A stretch of DNA of 64,000 bases from Atopobiaceae bacterium (GTDB taxonomy: Bacteria > Actinomycetota > Coriobacteriia > Coriobacteriales > Atopobiaceae). The DNA lies in the NCBI GenBank assembly GCA_030525685.1, contig JAUNEG010000006.1, forward strand, positions 1 to 64,000, given 5' to 3'. Positions 26,179 to 33,944 of the stretch are shown here, one piece after another (position 1 is the first letter of the stretch; every line of letters starts with the position of its first letter). Position numbers and translations under genes: made by a program. The notes beneath the pieces are model-generated. The model had not been told where the DNA came from. It ran no database searches and saw only the letters and a program-made list of their open reading frames with translations.

Positions 26179-26988
26179 ATGGGCGAGAGGCTCGATCTGA
26201 CCGTCGGCGTCATCGGTGCCGGCGCCATGGGCGGCGCGATCGCGCGCGGCCTGGTCGCCGCGGGCGTCGCGGACGCCGCGCGCGTCCTGGCGGCAGACCA
26301 CGAGGAGGACCGCCGCGCCGCGCTCGCCGAGCTCGGCATGCGCGTCTTCCCGGGCGAGGCCGAGCTGCTCGCCGAGCGTCCCGACGTCGTGGTCCTCGCG
26401 GTCAAGCCGCAGGTCCTGGGCGAGGTCCTGGCGTCCGCCGCCCCGCTCGTCGCCGACGCGCTCGTGATTTCGATCGCCGCGGGCGTGCCGCTCTCCGCGC
26501 TCGAGTCCGCGCTGCCGGGCGCCCGCGTGGTCCGCGCGATGCCCAACCTGCCCGTCCAGGTGCGCTCGGGCGCCACGGCGCTCGCCGCCGGCATGCGGGC
26601 GACCGTCGAGGACGTCGAGCTGGCCCGTGCGCTCTTCTCGGCCCTGGGCTCGGTCGCCGTCATGCGCGAGGACCAGCTGGACGTCGCCGGGGCCGTCTCG
26701 GGCTGCGCGCCGGCGTTCTTCTCGCTGTTCGTCGACGCGCTCACGCGCGCGGGCGTGCTGCGGGGCCTGCCCGCCGCCGCGGCGCGCGAGCTGGTCGAGG
26801 CCACGATGCGCGGCTGCGCCGAGCAGCTCCTGAATGAGGGGGTCCATCCGAGGGAATACATGGAGCGGGTGACGTCCCCGGGCGGCACCACCGCCGCGGC
26901 CCTGCGCGAGCTCGAGGGGCCGCTCGTCGCCGGCACCTTCGCGGCGGTCGACGCCGCGCTGGCGCGGACCCGAGAGCTCGCCGGGTAG
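26179..26988 (+). CDS. proC: Pyrroline-5-carboxylate reductase
   Basis: Last step of proline synthesis, using NAD(P)H. The 269-residue product has GVIGAGAMGGAIARGL, VVLAVKPQVL, SIAAGVPLSAL, VVRAMPNLP and the C-terminal VTSPGGTTAAALRELEG signature. The frame is open through sepF, but ATG 26179 just after the sepF stop gives the normal family length and start. proC is often found in this part of Gram-positive dcw clusters. Confidence 0.94.
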   Translation: MGERLDLTVGVIGAGAMGGAIARGLVAAGVADAARVLAADHEEDRRAALAELGMRVFPGEAELLAERPDVVVLAVKPQVLGEVLASAAPLVADALVISIAAGVPLSALESALPGARVVRAMPNLPVQVRSGATALAAGMRATVEDVELARALFSALGSVAVMREDQLDVAGAVSGCAPAFFSLFVDALTRAGVLRGLPAAAARELVEATMRGCAEQLLNEGVHPREYMERVTSPGGTTAAALRELEGPLVAGTFAAVDAALARTRELAG

Positions 26989-27043
26989 CGGAGCCGGCGC
27001 CGCGCCCCGCAGACCGAGAGCCACGTACCCCAGAAAGGGTCTC

Positions 27044-27313
27044 ATGGGAACCTACCAGATCTTCGTCCTCGTCCAGAAGCTCTTCGACATCTACGGGTGG
27101 CTCGTCGTCATCTGGTGTTTGATGACGTGGTTCCCGCTGCGTCCGGGCAGCTTCGTGGACGACCTCAGGGGTGCTATAGGCATGCTCGTGGAGCCCTACC
27201 TGCAGATCTTCCGTCGGTTCATCCCGCCCGCGGGCGGCATCGACTGGTCGCCTGTTGTGGCGATATTGGTACTGAGGGTCATCGAGCGCCTTCTGTACAC
27301 GATTCTTCTGTAA
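27044..27313 (+). CDS. yggT: YggT family membrane protein
   Basis: An 89-residue protein with two hydrophobic spans (IFVLVQKLFDIYGWLVVIW near the start; VVAILVLRVIERLLYTIL at the end) and the family segment VEPYLQIFRRFIPPAGGIDWSPVVAI. Its function is not well defined; location beside sepF and divIVA links it to division or the cell envelope. An AAAGGG site precedes ATG 27044. Confidence 0.9.
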   Translation: MGTYQIFVLVQKLFDIYGWLVVIWCLMTWFPLRPGSFVDDLRGAIGMLVEPYLQIFRRFIPPAGGIDWSPVVAILVLRVIERLLYTILL

Positions 27314-27316
27314 AAT
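27311..27316 (+). promoter_or_regulatory. Possible -10 box TAAAAT for divIVA
   Basis: TAAAAT overlaps the yggT stop, 61 bases before the divIVA ATG. No clear -35. Confidence 0.35.
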
Positions 27317-27376
27317 CTGGAACGTCATTGGCACGCGGGCCTCGGCCCGGGTCCATCGAAGCGAAAGGGAACAGGA

Positions 27377-28042
27377 ATGGCAATCACACCCGCAGACATC
27401 GAACAGCAGACCTTCTCTCCCTCCAAGCACGGCTACGACACCGAGGAGGTCGACGCCTTCCTCGAGCAGCTCTCCTCCGAGGTTGACGCGATGCTCCAGA
27501 AGATCGCCGACCTCAAGGGTCGCCTGACCTCCACCGAGCAGCAGCTCTCCGCCGCCCAGGCCCAGATCGCGAGCCTGGAGGAGAACCCGGTGAGCGTCCC
27601 GGTCGCCCCCGCGGCGCCGTCCGCCGACCTCGCCGCCTCCGAGCGCCAGATCTCCCAGGTCCTCATCGTCGCCCAGCAGTCCGCGGACAAGCTCCTGTCC
27701 GAGGCCCGCGACAACGCCGACCGCATCCGCAACGAGGCCGACGCCAAGGCCCGCGAGGTCATCCGCCAGGCGCTCGCCGAGAAGCAGAACGAACTGGACG
27801 AGATCGACCGTCTCAAGGCCTCCCGCGAGGAGTTCCGCGGCGAGTATAAGAAGCTCCTGCAGCACTTCATCGACGACGCCGAGGCCATGTTCCCGGCTCA
27901 GTCCAGCTTCTCCGCCGCGCCGAGCGGCTCCGCCGGCACCACCCACGCCGACGGCCCCGTGAGCGCGCCCGCGCCCGTCGCCGCGCCTATCCCGACGCCG
28001 GCCCCCGCGGTGAACCCCGCCGACTTCGGCGACCTCGACTAG
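27377..28042 (+). CDS. divIVA: DivIVA domain protein
   Basis: Coiled-coil protein that senses negative membrane curvature at poles and septa. The 221-residue product starts ITPADIEQQTFSPSKHGYDTEEVDAFL, the DivIVA membrane-binding domain. Coiled-coil segments follow (residues ~25-70 and ~90-170), and a Pro/Ala-rich tail ends it. It closes the dcw cluster and is followed by a strong terminator. Confidence 0.93.
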   Translation: MAITPADIEQQTFSPSKHGYDTEEVDAFLEQLSSEVDAMLQKIADLKGRLTSTEQQLSAAQAQIASLEENPVSVPVAPAAPSADLAASERQISQVLIVAQQSADKLLSEARDNADRIRNEADAKAREVIRQALAEKQNELDEIDRLKASREEFRGEYKKLLQHFIDDAEAMFPAQSSFSAAPSGSAGTTHADGPVSAPAPVAAPIPTPAPAVNPADFGDLD

Positions 28043-28065
28043 CGCCGCCCCACAGGCAACGCACG

Positions 28066-28103
28066 CGACCCCGGGTCCTTCTCGACCCGGGGTCGTCTTT
28101 TTT
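28066..28103 (+). terminator. Rho-independent terminator of the dcw cluster
   Basis: A 12-bp perfect stem (28066-28077 with 28084-28095) has a CTTCTC loop and is followed by TCTTTTTT. It ends divIVA transcription. It points at the convergent rnpB 3' end, whose own terminator is not obvious. Confidence 0.92.
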
Positions 28104-28131
28104 CTCGGCGCGCGGCCGAGAGGGGCGTGGA

Positions 28132-28494
28132 AGGTGCGAGGTGGGCCTGTAAGCCGGGTTCTGTCGTGGGCGGCCATTTATCTACGACGGCCGTCTCCGG
28201 CCGCCTCTAGCGCGCAACCCGAGCGCGGTGCGGGCCACACCATGGCGCTCCTATTTGCGTTTGCTCCGGATGGGGCTTGCCAAGCCGCCGTGTTGCCACG
28301 ACGCTGGTGGTCTCTTACACCACCGTTTCAGCTTTTCCCTTAACGGGCGGAGCCCGCCAGTGGGAGTCTTCTTTTCTGCGGCGCTTTCCGTCGGGTCACC
28401 CCGCCCGGCCGTTAGCCGGCATCCTGCCCTGTGGAGCCCGGACTTTCCTCATGGCGCGCGAACGCGCCCCGCGGTCGCCTGGCCCACCTCGCGC
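28132..28494 (-). ncRNA. rnpB: RNase P RNA (bacterial type A)
   Basis: Catalytic RNA that removes tRNA 5' leaders. Read on the minus strand it contains the conserved GAGGAAAGTCCGGGCTCCAC near the 5' end, the GAAAGCGCCGCAGAAAAGA-like core, and ends with ACAGAACCCGGCTTACAGGC. The ends form a 12-bp P1 helix (28481-28492 with 28136-28147). Ends are set from that helix and may be off by a few bases. Confidence 0.95.
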
Positions 28495-28499
28495 CTGCG

Positions 28500-28505
28500 A
28501 TTCTA
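28500..28505 (-). promoter_or_regulatory. -10 box TAGAAT of rnpB
   Basis: On the minus strand GGTAGAATCG places a TAGAAT box 6 bases before the predicted RNA start, matching the P1-based 5' end. Confidence 0.6.
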
Positions 28506-28543
28506 CCATGAGGGCGCTGCGGGCCGGTCGCCTTCGCTTGTTC

Positions 28544-28549
28544 TACAAT
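28544..28549 (+). promoter_or_regulatory. Possible -10 box TACAAT for the EIIA gene
   Basis: TTCTACAATACC stands 53 bases before the GTG of the PTS EIIA gene, divergent from rnpB. No convincing -35. Confidence 0.45.
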
Positions 28550-28601
28550 ACCTTTGCTTAAAAGGTCGCCGCCGCGCGCGGCACGTGGGGGAGGGCATCG
28601 C

Positions 28602-29141
28602 GTGGGTCTGTTCGGCAAACTCGGATCGTCGCTTCTGGACCGCTCGAGGTCGGCGCTCGAGTCCGTGTCCGCCCCCGAGGGCCCCGGGGACGTGTGCGCG
28701 CCCGTGGCGGGCCGCGTCGTCGCGCTCGCCGACGTGGCCGACCCCGCGTTTTCGCAGGGCATGCTGGGCGTCGGTGCGGCCGTGGCCCCCGAGGGCGACG
28801 TCGCGTACGCGCCCGTCACGGGGACGGTCGTCGCCGAGGTCAAGACGAGGCACGCGCTGCTCGTGAGGTCGGACGAGGGCGCCGAGGTCCTGCTGCACGT
28901 GGGCCTCGACTCCGTCGCGCTGCGCGGCGAGGGGTTCCGCCAGCTCGTTCGCAAGGGCGACGCGGTTCGCGCGGGCCAGCCGGTCCTGGCCTTCGACCGC
29001 GCGCTCATGGCAGAGCGCGGGCTGGACGACACGGTCGTGGTCACCGTGACCAACCCCGGCGACTTCGCGTGCGTGGAGGTCATCGCCGCGGCGGGCGACG
29101 AGGTCGGTGCCGGCGCGCCGCTGCTCAGGTGCGTCCGGTGA
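28602..29141 (+). CDS. PTS EIIA component, glucose (Crr) type, stand-alone
   Basis: Phosphocarrier that receives phosphate from HPr and passes it to an EIIB, and can act in regulation. The 179-residue product shows the EIIA-Glc fold: APVAGRVVALADVADPAFSQGMLG, VAPVTG-like AYAPVTGTV, the first His in KTRHALLVRSDEGAEVLLHVGLDSV with the active-site His in LLHVGLD, and GDAVRAGQPVLAFD. No EIIB or EIIC is next to it. GTG 28602 has GGGGGAGG upstream. Its stop overlaps the next gene (GTGA). Confidence 0.9.
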   Translation: MGLFGKLGSSLLDRSRSALESVSAPEGPGDVCAPVAGRVVALADVADPAFSQGMLGVGAAVAPEGDVAYAPVTGTVVAEVKTRHALLVRSDEGAEVLLHVGLDSVALRGEGFRQLVRKGDAVRAGQPVLAFDRALMAERGLDDTVVVTVTNPGDFACVEVIAAAGDEVGAGAPLLRCVR

Positions 29142-29779
29142 CGGGGGAGGGCTATCGCACGCTGCGGGCCGGCGTCGAGGCGACCGGCGAGTTCGAGGAC
29201 CGCCGCAGCCGCTTCATCGCCCAGCTCAGACGCGTGGGGTCGGAGGCGGAGGCGGAGGCCTTCGTCGCCGAGGTCCGCGCGCGCCACCACGACGCGCGCC
29301 ACAACGTCCCCGCCTGGATCCTCGCGGACGGCCGCGAGCGCTGCTCCGACGACGGCGAGCCCAGCCGCACGAGCGGCATGCCCACGCTCGAGGTCCTGCG
29401 CGGCGCGGGCCTCGCGGACGTGTGCTGCGTGGTCACGCGCTACTTCGGCGGGACGCTGCTGGGGCCGGGTGGTCTCGTGCGCGCCTACACCGCCGCCACG
29501 CAGGCTGCGGTCGCCGCGGCCGAGGGGGACGGCGCGGTCTCGGAGATGACGCTCGTGTGCCCGGTGACGGTGCAGCTGCCCTACGCGCTCTACGACCGGG
29601 TGACGCGGATGTGCGCGGACGCCGGTGGTCGCGTGAGCGATTCGATGTTTGCCGAGGGCGTGCAGCTCACGTGTCTGTTCCGTGCGGGTGACGAGGAGAG
29701 GTTCTGCTCGGCCGTCTACGAGCTGGCCGGTGGCGAGGAGCTCGCCCGCGCCGGCGAGCCGCGTTTCACGGAGTTCTGA
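29138..29779 (+). CDS. YigZ/IMPACT family protein
   Basis: The 213-residue product has the UPF0029 N-terminal domain with RSRFIAQLRRV, DDGEPSRTSGMP and CCVVTRYFGGTLLGPGGLVRAYT, plus a short C-terminal EF-G-like domain. Bacterial members are thought to bind nucleic acid or ribosomes; no precise role is known. Start GTG 29138 overlaps the EIIA stop by four bases, so the two are coupled even though functions look unrelated. Confidence 0.9.
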   Translation: MTGEGYRTLRAGVEATGEFEDRRSRFIAQLRRVGSEAEAEAFVAEVRARHHDARHNVPAWILADGRERCSDDGEPSRTSGMPTLEVLRGAGLADVCCVVTRYFGGTLLGPGGLVRAYTAATQAAVAAAEGDGAVSEMTLVCPVTVQLPYALYDRVTRMCADAGGRVSDSMFAEGVQLTCLFRAGDEERFCSAVYELAGGEELARAGEPRFTEF

Positions 29780-29798
29780 TCCCGAGCCGACGGCAAAT

Positions 29799-29900
29799 GG
29801 GGACGAGGCGGTATTTCTAACCGGTGCCCTACCTGCGAAGACGTGCATAATCGCAGGTGCCGGGCGCGCATGGGGTGATTAGAAATACCGGGTCGTCCCC
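29799..29900. repeat. Two-layer inverted repeat between the YigZ gene and cca
   Basis: Outer arms: GGGGACGAGGCGGTATTTCT... (29799-29822) and its complement ...GGGTCGTCCCC (29877-29900), matching at nearly all of 24 positions. Inner arms ACCTGCGA (29831-29838) and TCGCAGGT (29851-29858) are perfect. The unit family matches that between ftsW and murG. Unlike other blocks it lacks the CTTCTCGCC word. Confidence 0.8.
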
Positions 29901-29913
29901 GTTGGCGGCCTGT

Positions 29914-29919
29914 TAGGAT
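29914..29919 (+). promoter_or_regulatory. -10 box TAGGAT for cca
   Basis: TGTTAGGATTATCG stands 25 bases before GTG 29944, right after the repeat. Same hexamer as before murG. Confidence 0.45.
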
Positions 29920-29943
29920 TATCGAGAGGGGCCGAGAGGGGAG

Positions 29944-31347
29944 GTGGCTCGCATGCGCACGGACACCGAGGCGCGCCTGGCGCGCGAGCTGCCCGCCTAT
30001 GCGCGGCGCGTCCTCGCGGAGCTCGAGGCCGCCGGCCACGAGGCCTGGGTCGTCGGCGGCTGGGTCCGCGACGCCCTTCTCGGCCGCGCCGGGCACGACG
30101 TTGACGTGACCACGTCGGCTCCCTGGCAGGAGACGGCGGACGTGCTGCGCGCCGCGGGCATCGAGGTCCACGAGACCGGCACGGCCCACGGCACCGTCAC
30201 CGCCGTCGTGGGCGGCCGTCCCGTGGAGACGACCACCTATCGCGTCGAGGGCTCCTACTCCGACCGCCGCCACCCCGACGAGGTGCGCTTCGTCACGGAC
30301 GTGCGCGAGGACCTGGCCCGCCGCGACTTCACCGTCAACGCCATGGCCTTCCACCCCGAGCGCGGCCTGCTCGACCCCTTCGGCGGCGAGAAGGACCTCG
30401 CGGCGCGCGCCATCCGCGCGGTGGGGGAGCCGCGCGAGCGCTTCGAGGAGGACGCCCTGCGCGTCCTGAGGGCCGTGCGCTTCGCGTGCCGGCTGGACGC
30501 GGCGATCGAGCCCGCGACGCAGGCGACGCTCGAGGCGGGCGCGCCGGGCCTGGCGTCGATCGCCCAGGAGCGCGTCGGCCAGGAGCTGGACGGCATTCTC
30601 GCCACCGGGCGCGTCGCGTGGGCGCTGCGCCACGAGTTCCCCGTGCTCGCCGCCGCCGTTCCGGAGCTCGCGCCCATGGCCGGGTTCGACCAGAAGAGCC
30701 CCTACCACGCCCACGACGTGCTCGAGCACACAGCGCGCGTCTGCGCCGGCGTCGAGGAGTTCGCCGGCGGCCGTCCGAGCGCGGCGCTGCGCTGGGCCGC
30801 GCTCTTGCACGACGTGGCCAAGCCCGCGTGCTGGAGCGAGGACGTCTCGGGGCGCGGGCACTTCTTCGGGCACCCGGGGGAGGGCGCGCGGATGACGCGA
30901 CGCGTGATGGGCCGCCTGGCGATCCCGGGCGACGTCACCCGCGGGGCGGCGGCGCTCGTGCTGCTGCACGACTTCGAGATCCGGGCGAGCGCGCCGTCCA
31001 TGCGGCGGATGCTCTCCGAGCTGGAGGCGTCGGCGCCAGGTCAGGCGCGGCCGCTGGCCTTCGCGCTTCTCGACCTCAAGCGCGCCGACGCGGTGGCCAA
31101 GGCGCCCGCGTGCACGGGCTACGCCGTGGAGCTGGACGCCATGAGCGCGGTACTGCGCCGCGAGCTGGCGTCGGGCGGCGTGTGGCGCGCGCGCGACCTG
31201 GCCGTGGGCGGCGCCGACGTGATCGCCGAGCGCGGCATCGAGCCCGGGCCCGGCGTGGGCATGGTGCTCGCCCAGCTCCTGGAGGCCGTGAAGGCCGACG
31301 AGGTCCCCAACGAGCGCGAGGCCCTTCTCGCCTGGCTCAGATGGTAG
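29944..31347 (+). CDS. cca: CCA tRNA nucleotidyltransferase / HD-domain protein
   Basis: Adds or repairs the 3' CCA of tRNA. The 467-residue product has the class II nucleotidyltransferase head WVVGGWVRDALLGRAGHDVDVTT, the RRDFTVNAMAF motif, EDALRVLRAVRFACRL, and a C-terminal HD domain with H-HD residues in HAHDVLEHTARV and ALLHDVAKP. GTG 29944 or ATG 29953 may start it. A tRNA operon follows directly, in keeping with its role. Some tRNAs here encode CCA already, so repair or selective use is possible. Confidence 0.92.
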   Translation: MARMRTDTEARLARELPAYARRVLAELEAAGHEAWVVGGWVRDALLGRAGHDVDVTTSAPWQETADVLRAAGIEVHETGTAHGTVTAVVGGRPVETTTYRVEGSYSDRRHPDEVRFVTDVREDLARRDFTVNAMAFHPERGLLDPFGGEKDLAARAIRAVGEPRERFEEDALRVLRAVRFACRLDAAIEPATQATLEAGAPGLASIAQERVGQELDGILATGRVAWALRHEFPVLAAAVPELAPMAGFDQKSPYHAHDVLEHTARVCAGVEEFAGGRPSAALRWAALLHDVAKPACWSEDVSGRGHFFGHPGEGARMTRRVMGRLAIPGDVTRGAAALVLLHDFEIRASAPSMRRMLSELEASAPGQARPLAFALLDLKRADAVAKAPACTGYAVELDAMSAVLRRELASGGVWRARDLAVGGADVIAERGIEPGPGVGMVLAQLLEAVKADEVPNEREALLAWLRW

Positions 31348-31379
31348 CCGCCCCCGCATAACTTCTCCAGAATTTCCGG

Positions 31380-31408
31380 TTGCGCGCGCGGGACGGTTCC
31401 CGTATAGT
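31380..31408 (+). promoter_or_regulatory. tRNA operon promoter
   Basis: TTGCGC (31380-31385) and TATAGT (31403-31408) are 17 bp apart, the best-spaced promoter in the host part of the window, 36 bases before the tRNA-Gln gene. Confidence 0.75.
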
Positions 31409-31444
31409 ACTTCCTTGCGCTGAGAGGCGCACGAAGTGGCAAAT

Positions 31445-31518
31445 TGGGACTTCGTCTAGTGGTAGGACAGCGGATTCTGGTTCCGTCAACGGGAGTTCGA
31501 CTCTCTCAGTCCCAGCCA
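31445..31518 (+). tRNA. tRNA-Gln(CTG)
   Basis: Full cloverleaf with 7-bp acceptor (TGGGACT/AGTCCCA), anticodon loop TTCTGGT giving CTG, T-arm with GTTCGAC, discriminator G and encoded CCA. First gene of the tRNA operon. Confidence 0.95.
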
Positions 31519-31547
31519 TTTGCCGCCTGCCTCACAATCGCATATGT

Positions 31548-31624
31548 GGCCCGTTCGTCTAGCGGTTCAGGACGCCGCCCTCTCAAGGCGGAGATCACCG
31601 GTTCGAATCCGGTACGGGCTACCA
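31548..31624 (+). tRNA. tRNA-Glu(CTC), first copy
   Basis: Cloverleaf with acceptor GGCCCGT/ACGGGCT (G1:U72 wobble), anticodon stem CCGCC/GGCGG and loop CTCTCAA giving CTC, T-stem CCGG/CCGG, encoded CCA. Nearly identical to the next copy. Confidence 0.95.
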
Positions 31625-31628
31625 GAAC

Positions 31629-31705
31629 GGCCCGTTCGTCTAGCGGTTCAGGACGCCGCCCTCTCAAGGCGGAGATCACCAGTTCGAATCTGGTACGGGC
31701 TACCA
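31629..31705 (+). tRNA. tRNA-Glu(CTC), second copy, at the prophage edge
   Basis: Identical to the first tRNA-Glu except for a compensated pair change in the T-stem (CCAG...CTGG). The minus-strand integrase reading frame runs into it and stops at its base 31648. It is the most likely integration landmark. Confidence 0.95.
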
Positions 31706-33174
31706 ACCTTGAATTCGGCGAACTGCCCCCTAGCTGGGCGTTCGCCGATTTTTTGTGCCGCGCTGACGCCCGTTTCGAGCAGGTTCTCGCTCGCGCGCCA
31801 CGGAATCTCCACACGGAGCACGCCCCTCTCGTCGATGGTCGCGCGGGAGGCGGCGTGGCGCAGCAGCGTCTCGGGGTCGCGCCGGCAGAGGCGCGTGCGG
31901 ACCCACCTCGCCATCTCCTCGACCGTCGGGACCGCCATGGCGACCGCCTCGAGCTCGCGCTCGAGCTTCGCGCGCTCCTCGGCGAGCTCCGCCAGGCGCC
32001 GGTCGGTCCCCGGCGGCACCACGCCCGCCTCCACCGCCCGCAGGATGTTCCCCTCGGCGCGGGAGATCTCCGCCAGGCGCCGGCGGGCGCGGCGGACGGC
32101 GGGGGAGTCCCCGTCGCTCTCCATGGCGAGCACCGCCGCCCGGGCGACGCGCTCGGAGAGCCCGGGGTCGGCGAAGGCGCGGGCGAGGGCCGCCACGGCC
32201 GCCCGCTCCACCTCGTCCTTGGGGTAGCGCCTCTCGTGGCCGTCGCCTGTCGGCACGGAGTAGTAGAGGTAGCGCCTGCCCGAGCAGCCCGTGCCGCTCG
32301 TGCCGCGGTAGGGGGTCCCGGTCGCGGCGTCGAGGAGGCGCCCGGCGAGCGCGAAGGCGTTCTGGCGCGGGTGGCTCGACATCATCGCCTGGACGGCGTA
32401 GTAGGTCTCGTCGGAGACCAGCCTGGGCACGCCTCCCTCCCTCCTGACGCCGTTGAAGGAGTAGACGCCCCGGTACTTCTCGTTGGTTAGCACGCCGCGC
32501 AGCGAGTTGAACGTCCAGGGGTTGCCGCGCGTGTTGCGCGACCCCGCGGCGTTGAGCCACGCCACGACGGCCTTGCGGCCCTCTCCGGCGGCGACGCGGT
32601 CGAAGGCCTCGCGCACGAAGGGCGCCTCGTCCTCGTCCACCTCGTAGCGGCCGTCGGCGCCCGTGCGGTAGCCGTAGACGCGCACGCCGTTCACGAGGCA
32701 GCCCTCGGCGTTCCCCATCATGCCGCGCAGCGTGTTCTGCGCGAGGTTGCGGGAGTAGTACTCGTTGTAGCCATCGATCACGGCCTCGAGGATGACGCCC
32801 TCGGGGCCGTCGGGGATGGACTCCATGGCGGACCGGAGCTCGACGCCGCACTCGGAGAGGCGCTTGCGGTAGACAGCCGCGTCGAAGCGGTCGCGCGCGA
32901 AGCGGTCGAGCTTGTAGACGAGCACCGTGCCGAAGTTGCCCGAGCGGGCGTCGGCGACCATGCGCAGGAACTCCGGGCGCTCGTCGCTCGTGCCCGAGAT
33001 GGCGCGGTCGGCGTAGGTGGCCACCACCGCGAGGCCGTGGCCCGCCGCCCAGTCGGAGCACACGCGCACCTGGTCCTCGATGGACTCGTCGCGCTGCTTG
33101 TCCGAAGAAAAGCGCGCGTAGATCACGCACGCGCTGCGGTCGGGCTCTGGCGCCCGCCTCTTCCTGCGTGGCAT
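31648..33174 (-). CDS. Serine integrase (large serine recombinase)
   Basis: Catalyses attP x attB integration. The 508-residue product has a resolvase domain at the N-terminus (ACVIYARFSSDKQRDESIED with catalytic Ser in YARFSS, near residue 23), a recombinase domain (GYNEYYSRNLAQNTLRGM, NPWTFNSLRGVLTNEKYRG), and a coiled-coil region. The usual zinc-ribbon cysteines are mostly missing. The last ~20 residues (PYQIRTGDLRLERAAS) are the complement of tRNA-Glu, and the preceding ones cover the tRNA terminator, so the native C-terminus in the free phage may differ. ATG 33174 is chosen; upstream in-frame sequence lacks family similarity. Confidence 0.93.
   Translation of the reverse strand: MPRRKRRAPEPDRSACVIYARFSSDKQRDESIEDQVRVCSDWAAGHGLAVVATYADRAISGTSDERPEFLRMVADARSGNFGTVLVYKLDRFARDRFDAAVYRKRLSECGVELRSAMESIPDGPEGVILEAVIDGYNEYYSRNLAQNTLRGMMGNAEGCLVNGVRVYGYRTGADGRYEVDEDEAPFVREAFDRVAAGEGRKAVVAWLNAAGSRNTRGNPWTFNSLRGVLTNEKYRGVYSFNGVRREGGVPRLVSDETYYAVQAMMSSHPRQNAFALAGRLLDAATGTPYRGTSGTGCSGRRYLYYSVPTGDGHERRYPKDEVERAAVAALARAFADPGLSERVARAAVLAMESDGDSPAVRRARRRLAEISRAEGNILRAVEAGVVPPGTDRRLAELAEERAKLERELEAVAMAVPTVEEMARWVRTRLCRRDPETLLRHAASRATIDERGVLRVEIPWRASENLLETGVSAAQKIGERPARGQFAEFKVGSPYQIRTGDLRLERAAS
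31715..31754 (+). terminator. Terminator of the tRNA operon
   Basis: A 9-bp stem TCGGCGAAC/GTTCGCCGA (31715-31723 with 31740-31748) is followed by six T. On the other strand it encodes part of the integrase C-terminus, so it is shared between the tRNA operon and the integrase ORF. Confidence 0.9.
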
Positions 33175-33263
33175 AATGTACCTGCCTTTCAAGTGTTCCC
33201 TTGGCTGGCGCTTGCCCCGTGTCGTCTGGCAGGACGCGCGGGGCGCTTCTTTGTTCTCTAGAC

Positions 33264-33944
33264 TCATCCCGCCCAGTCGAGCGGGTCGTGCCTCTCCTCG
33301 TTCACATGAACGCTCAGGAAGAGGCCGAGCACGACCACTTTCGAGAATTTGCCCTGCACGACCCGCTTGCATGCGGCATAGTGGGCTCCGGTGGTGAGCA
33401 CGTCATCGACCAGGACGACGTATCGCTCCGAACTCGAGGGAGGAATCTCGCCGCAGGTCATGTTCCGTGCCAGGAAGCCAGGGTCACGCGACCCGGTTCC
33501 GGCATGGGCCTTTCCTACGTTCTGCTTCGTGTCGAGCAGCGGAAGGTATTTCACCCATGGGACGTCCCGCTCTACAATCCGGCATAGGGAGTCGAGCCTC
33601 GGATCATAATCCTGTGATGACCGGGGTTTCGACGTCGGTATGGGGACGAGGTAGACGTCCTTGCTCTCGAGCACGTCTTCCTGATCGCCAAAGAACGACT
33701 TGACATAGCCGGCAAGGGTCTCAATCGCCTGGTGCTTGTAATACATGGGCGCGCTGTTGGCAGCGTACTTTTGCGGGTCGTGCTTGAAGTTGGTGATGAG
33801 CTGATTCGCCTTGGCATGAGGCCCGTCATCCCATCCGCGGCTATCCCTTATGAGGTAGTAGTAGCAGAGGTCGTTCGACTCGAGGTGGTTTCTCGTTGAC
33901 CTGAGCACGGAGTCAACGTACGTCCAGCACGTTCCCTCACTCAT
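33264..33944 (-). CDS. ComF-like phosphoribosyltransferase in the lysogeny arm
   Basis: The 226-residue product has the PRPP-binding signature YVVLVDDVLTTGAHYAA (residues ~180-200) and an upstream VYLVPIPTSK segment, both as in ComF-type type I phosphoribosyltransferases. It lacks the common RGFNQ motif. The ATG lies inside the 3' end of the DprA-like gene (8-base overlap), so the two proteins are made together. The locus is less GC-rich than its surroundings. Substrate is unknown. Its place beside an integrase and a DprA homologue suggests an accessory, possibly defence, role rather than competence. Confidence 0.75.
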   Translation of the reverse strand: MSEGTCWTYVDSVLRSTRNHLESNDLCYYYLIRDSRGWDDGPHAKANQLITNFKHDPQKYAANSAPMYYKHQAIETLAGYVKSFFGDQEDVLESKDVYLVPIPTSKPRSSQDYDPRLDSLCRIVERDVPWVKYLPLLDTKQNVGKAHAGTGSRDPGFLARNMTCGEIPPSSSERYVVLVDDVLTTGAHYAACKRVVQGKFSKVVVLGLFLSVHVNEERHDPLDWAG

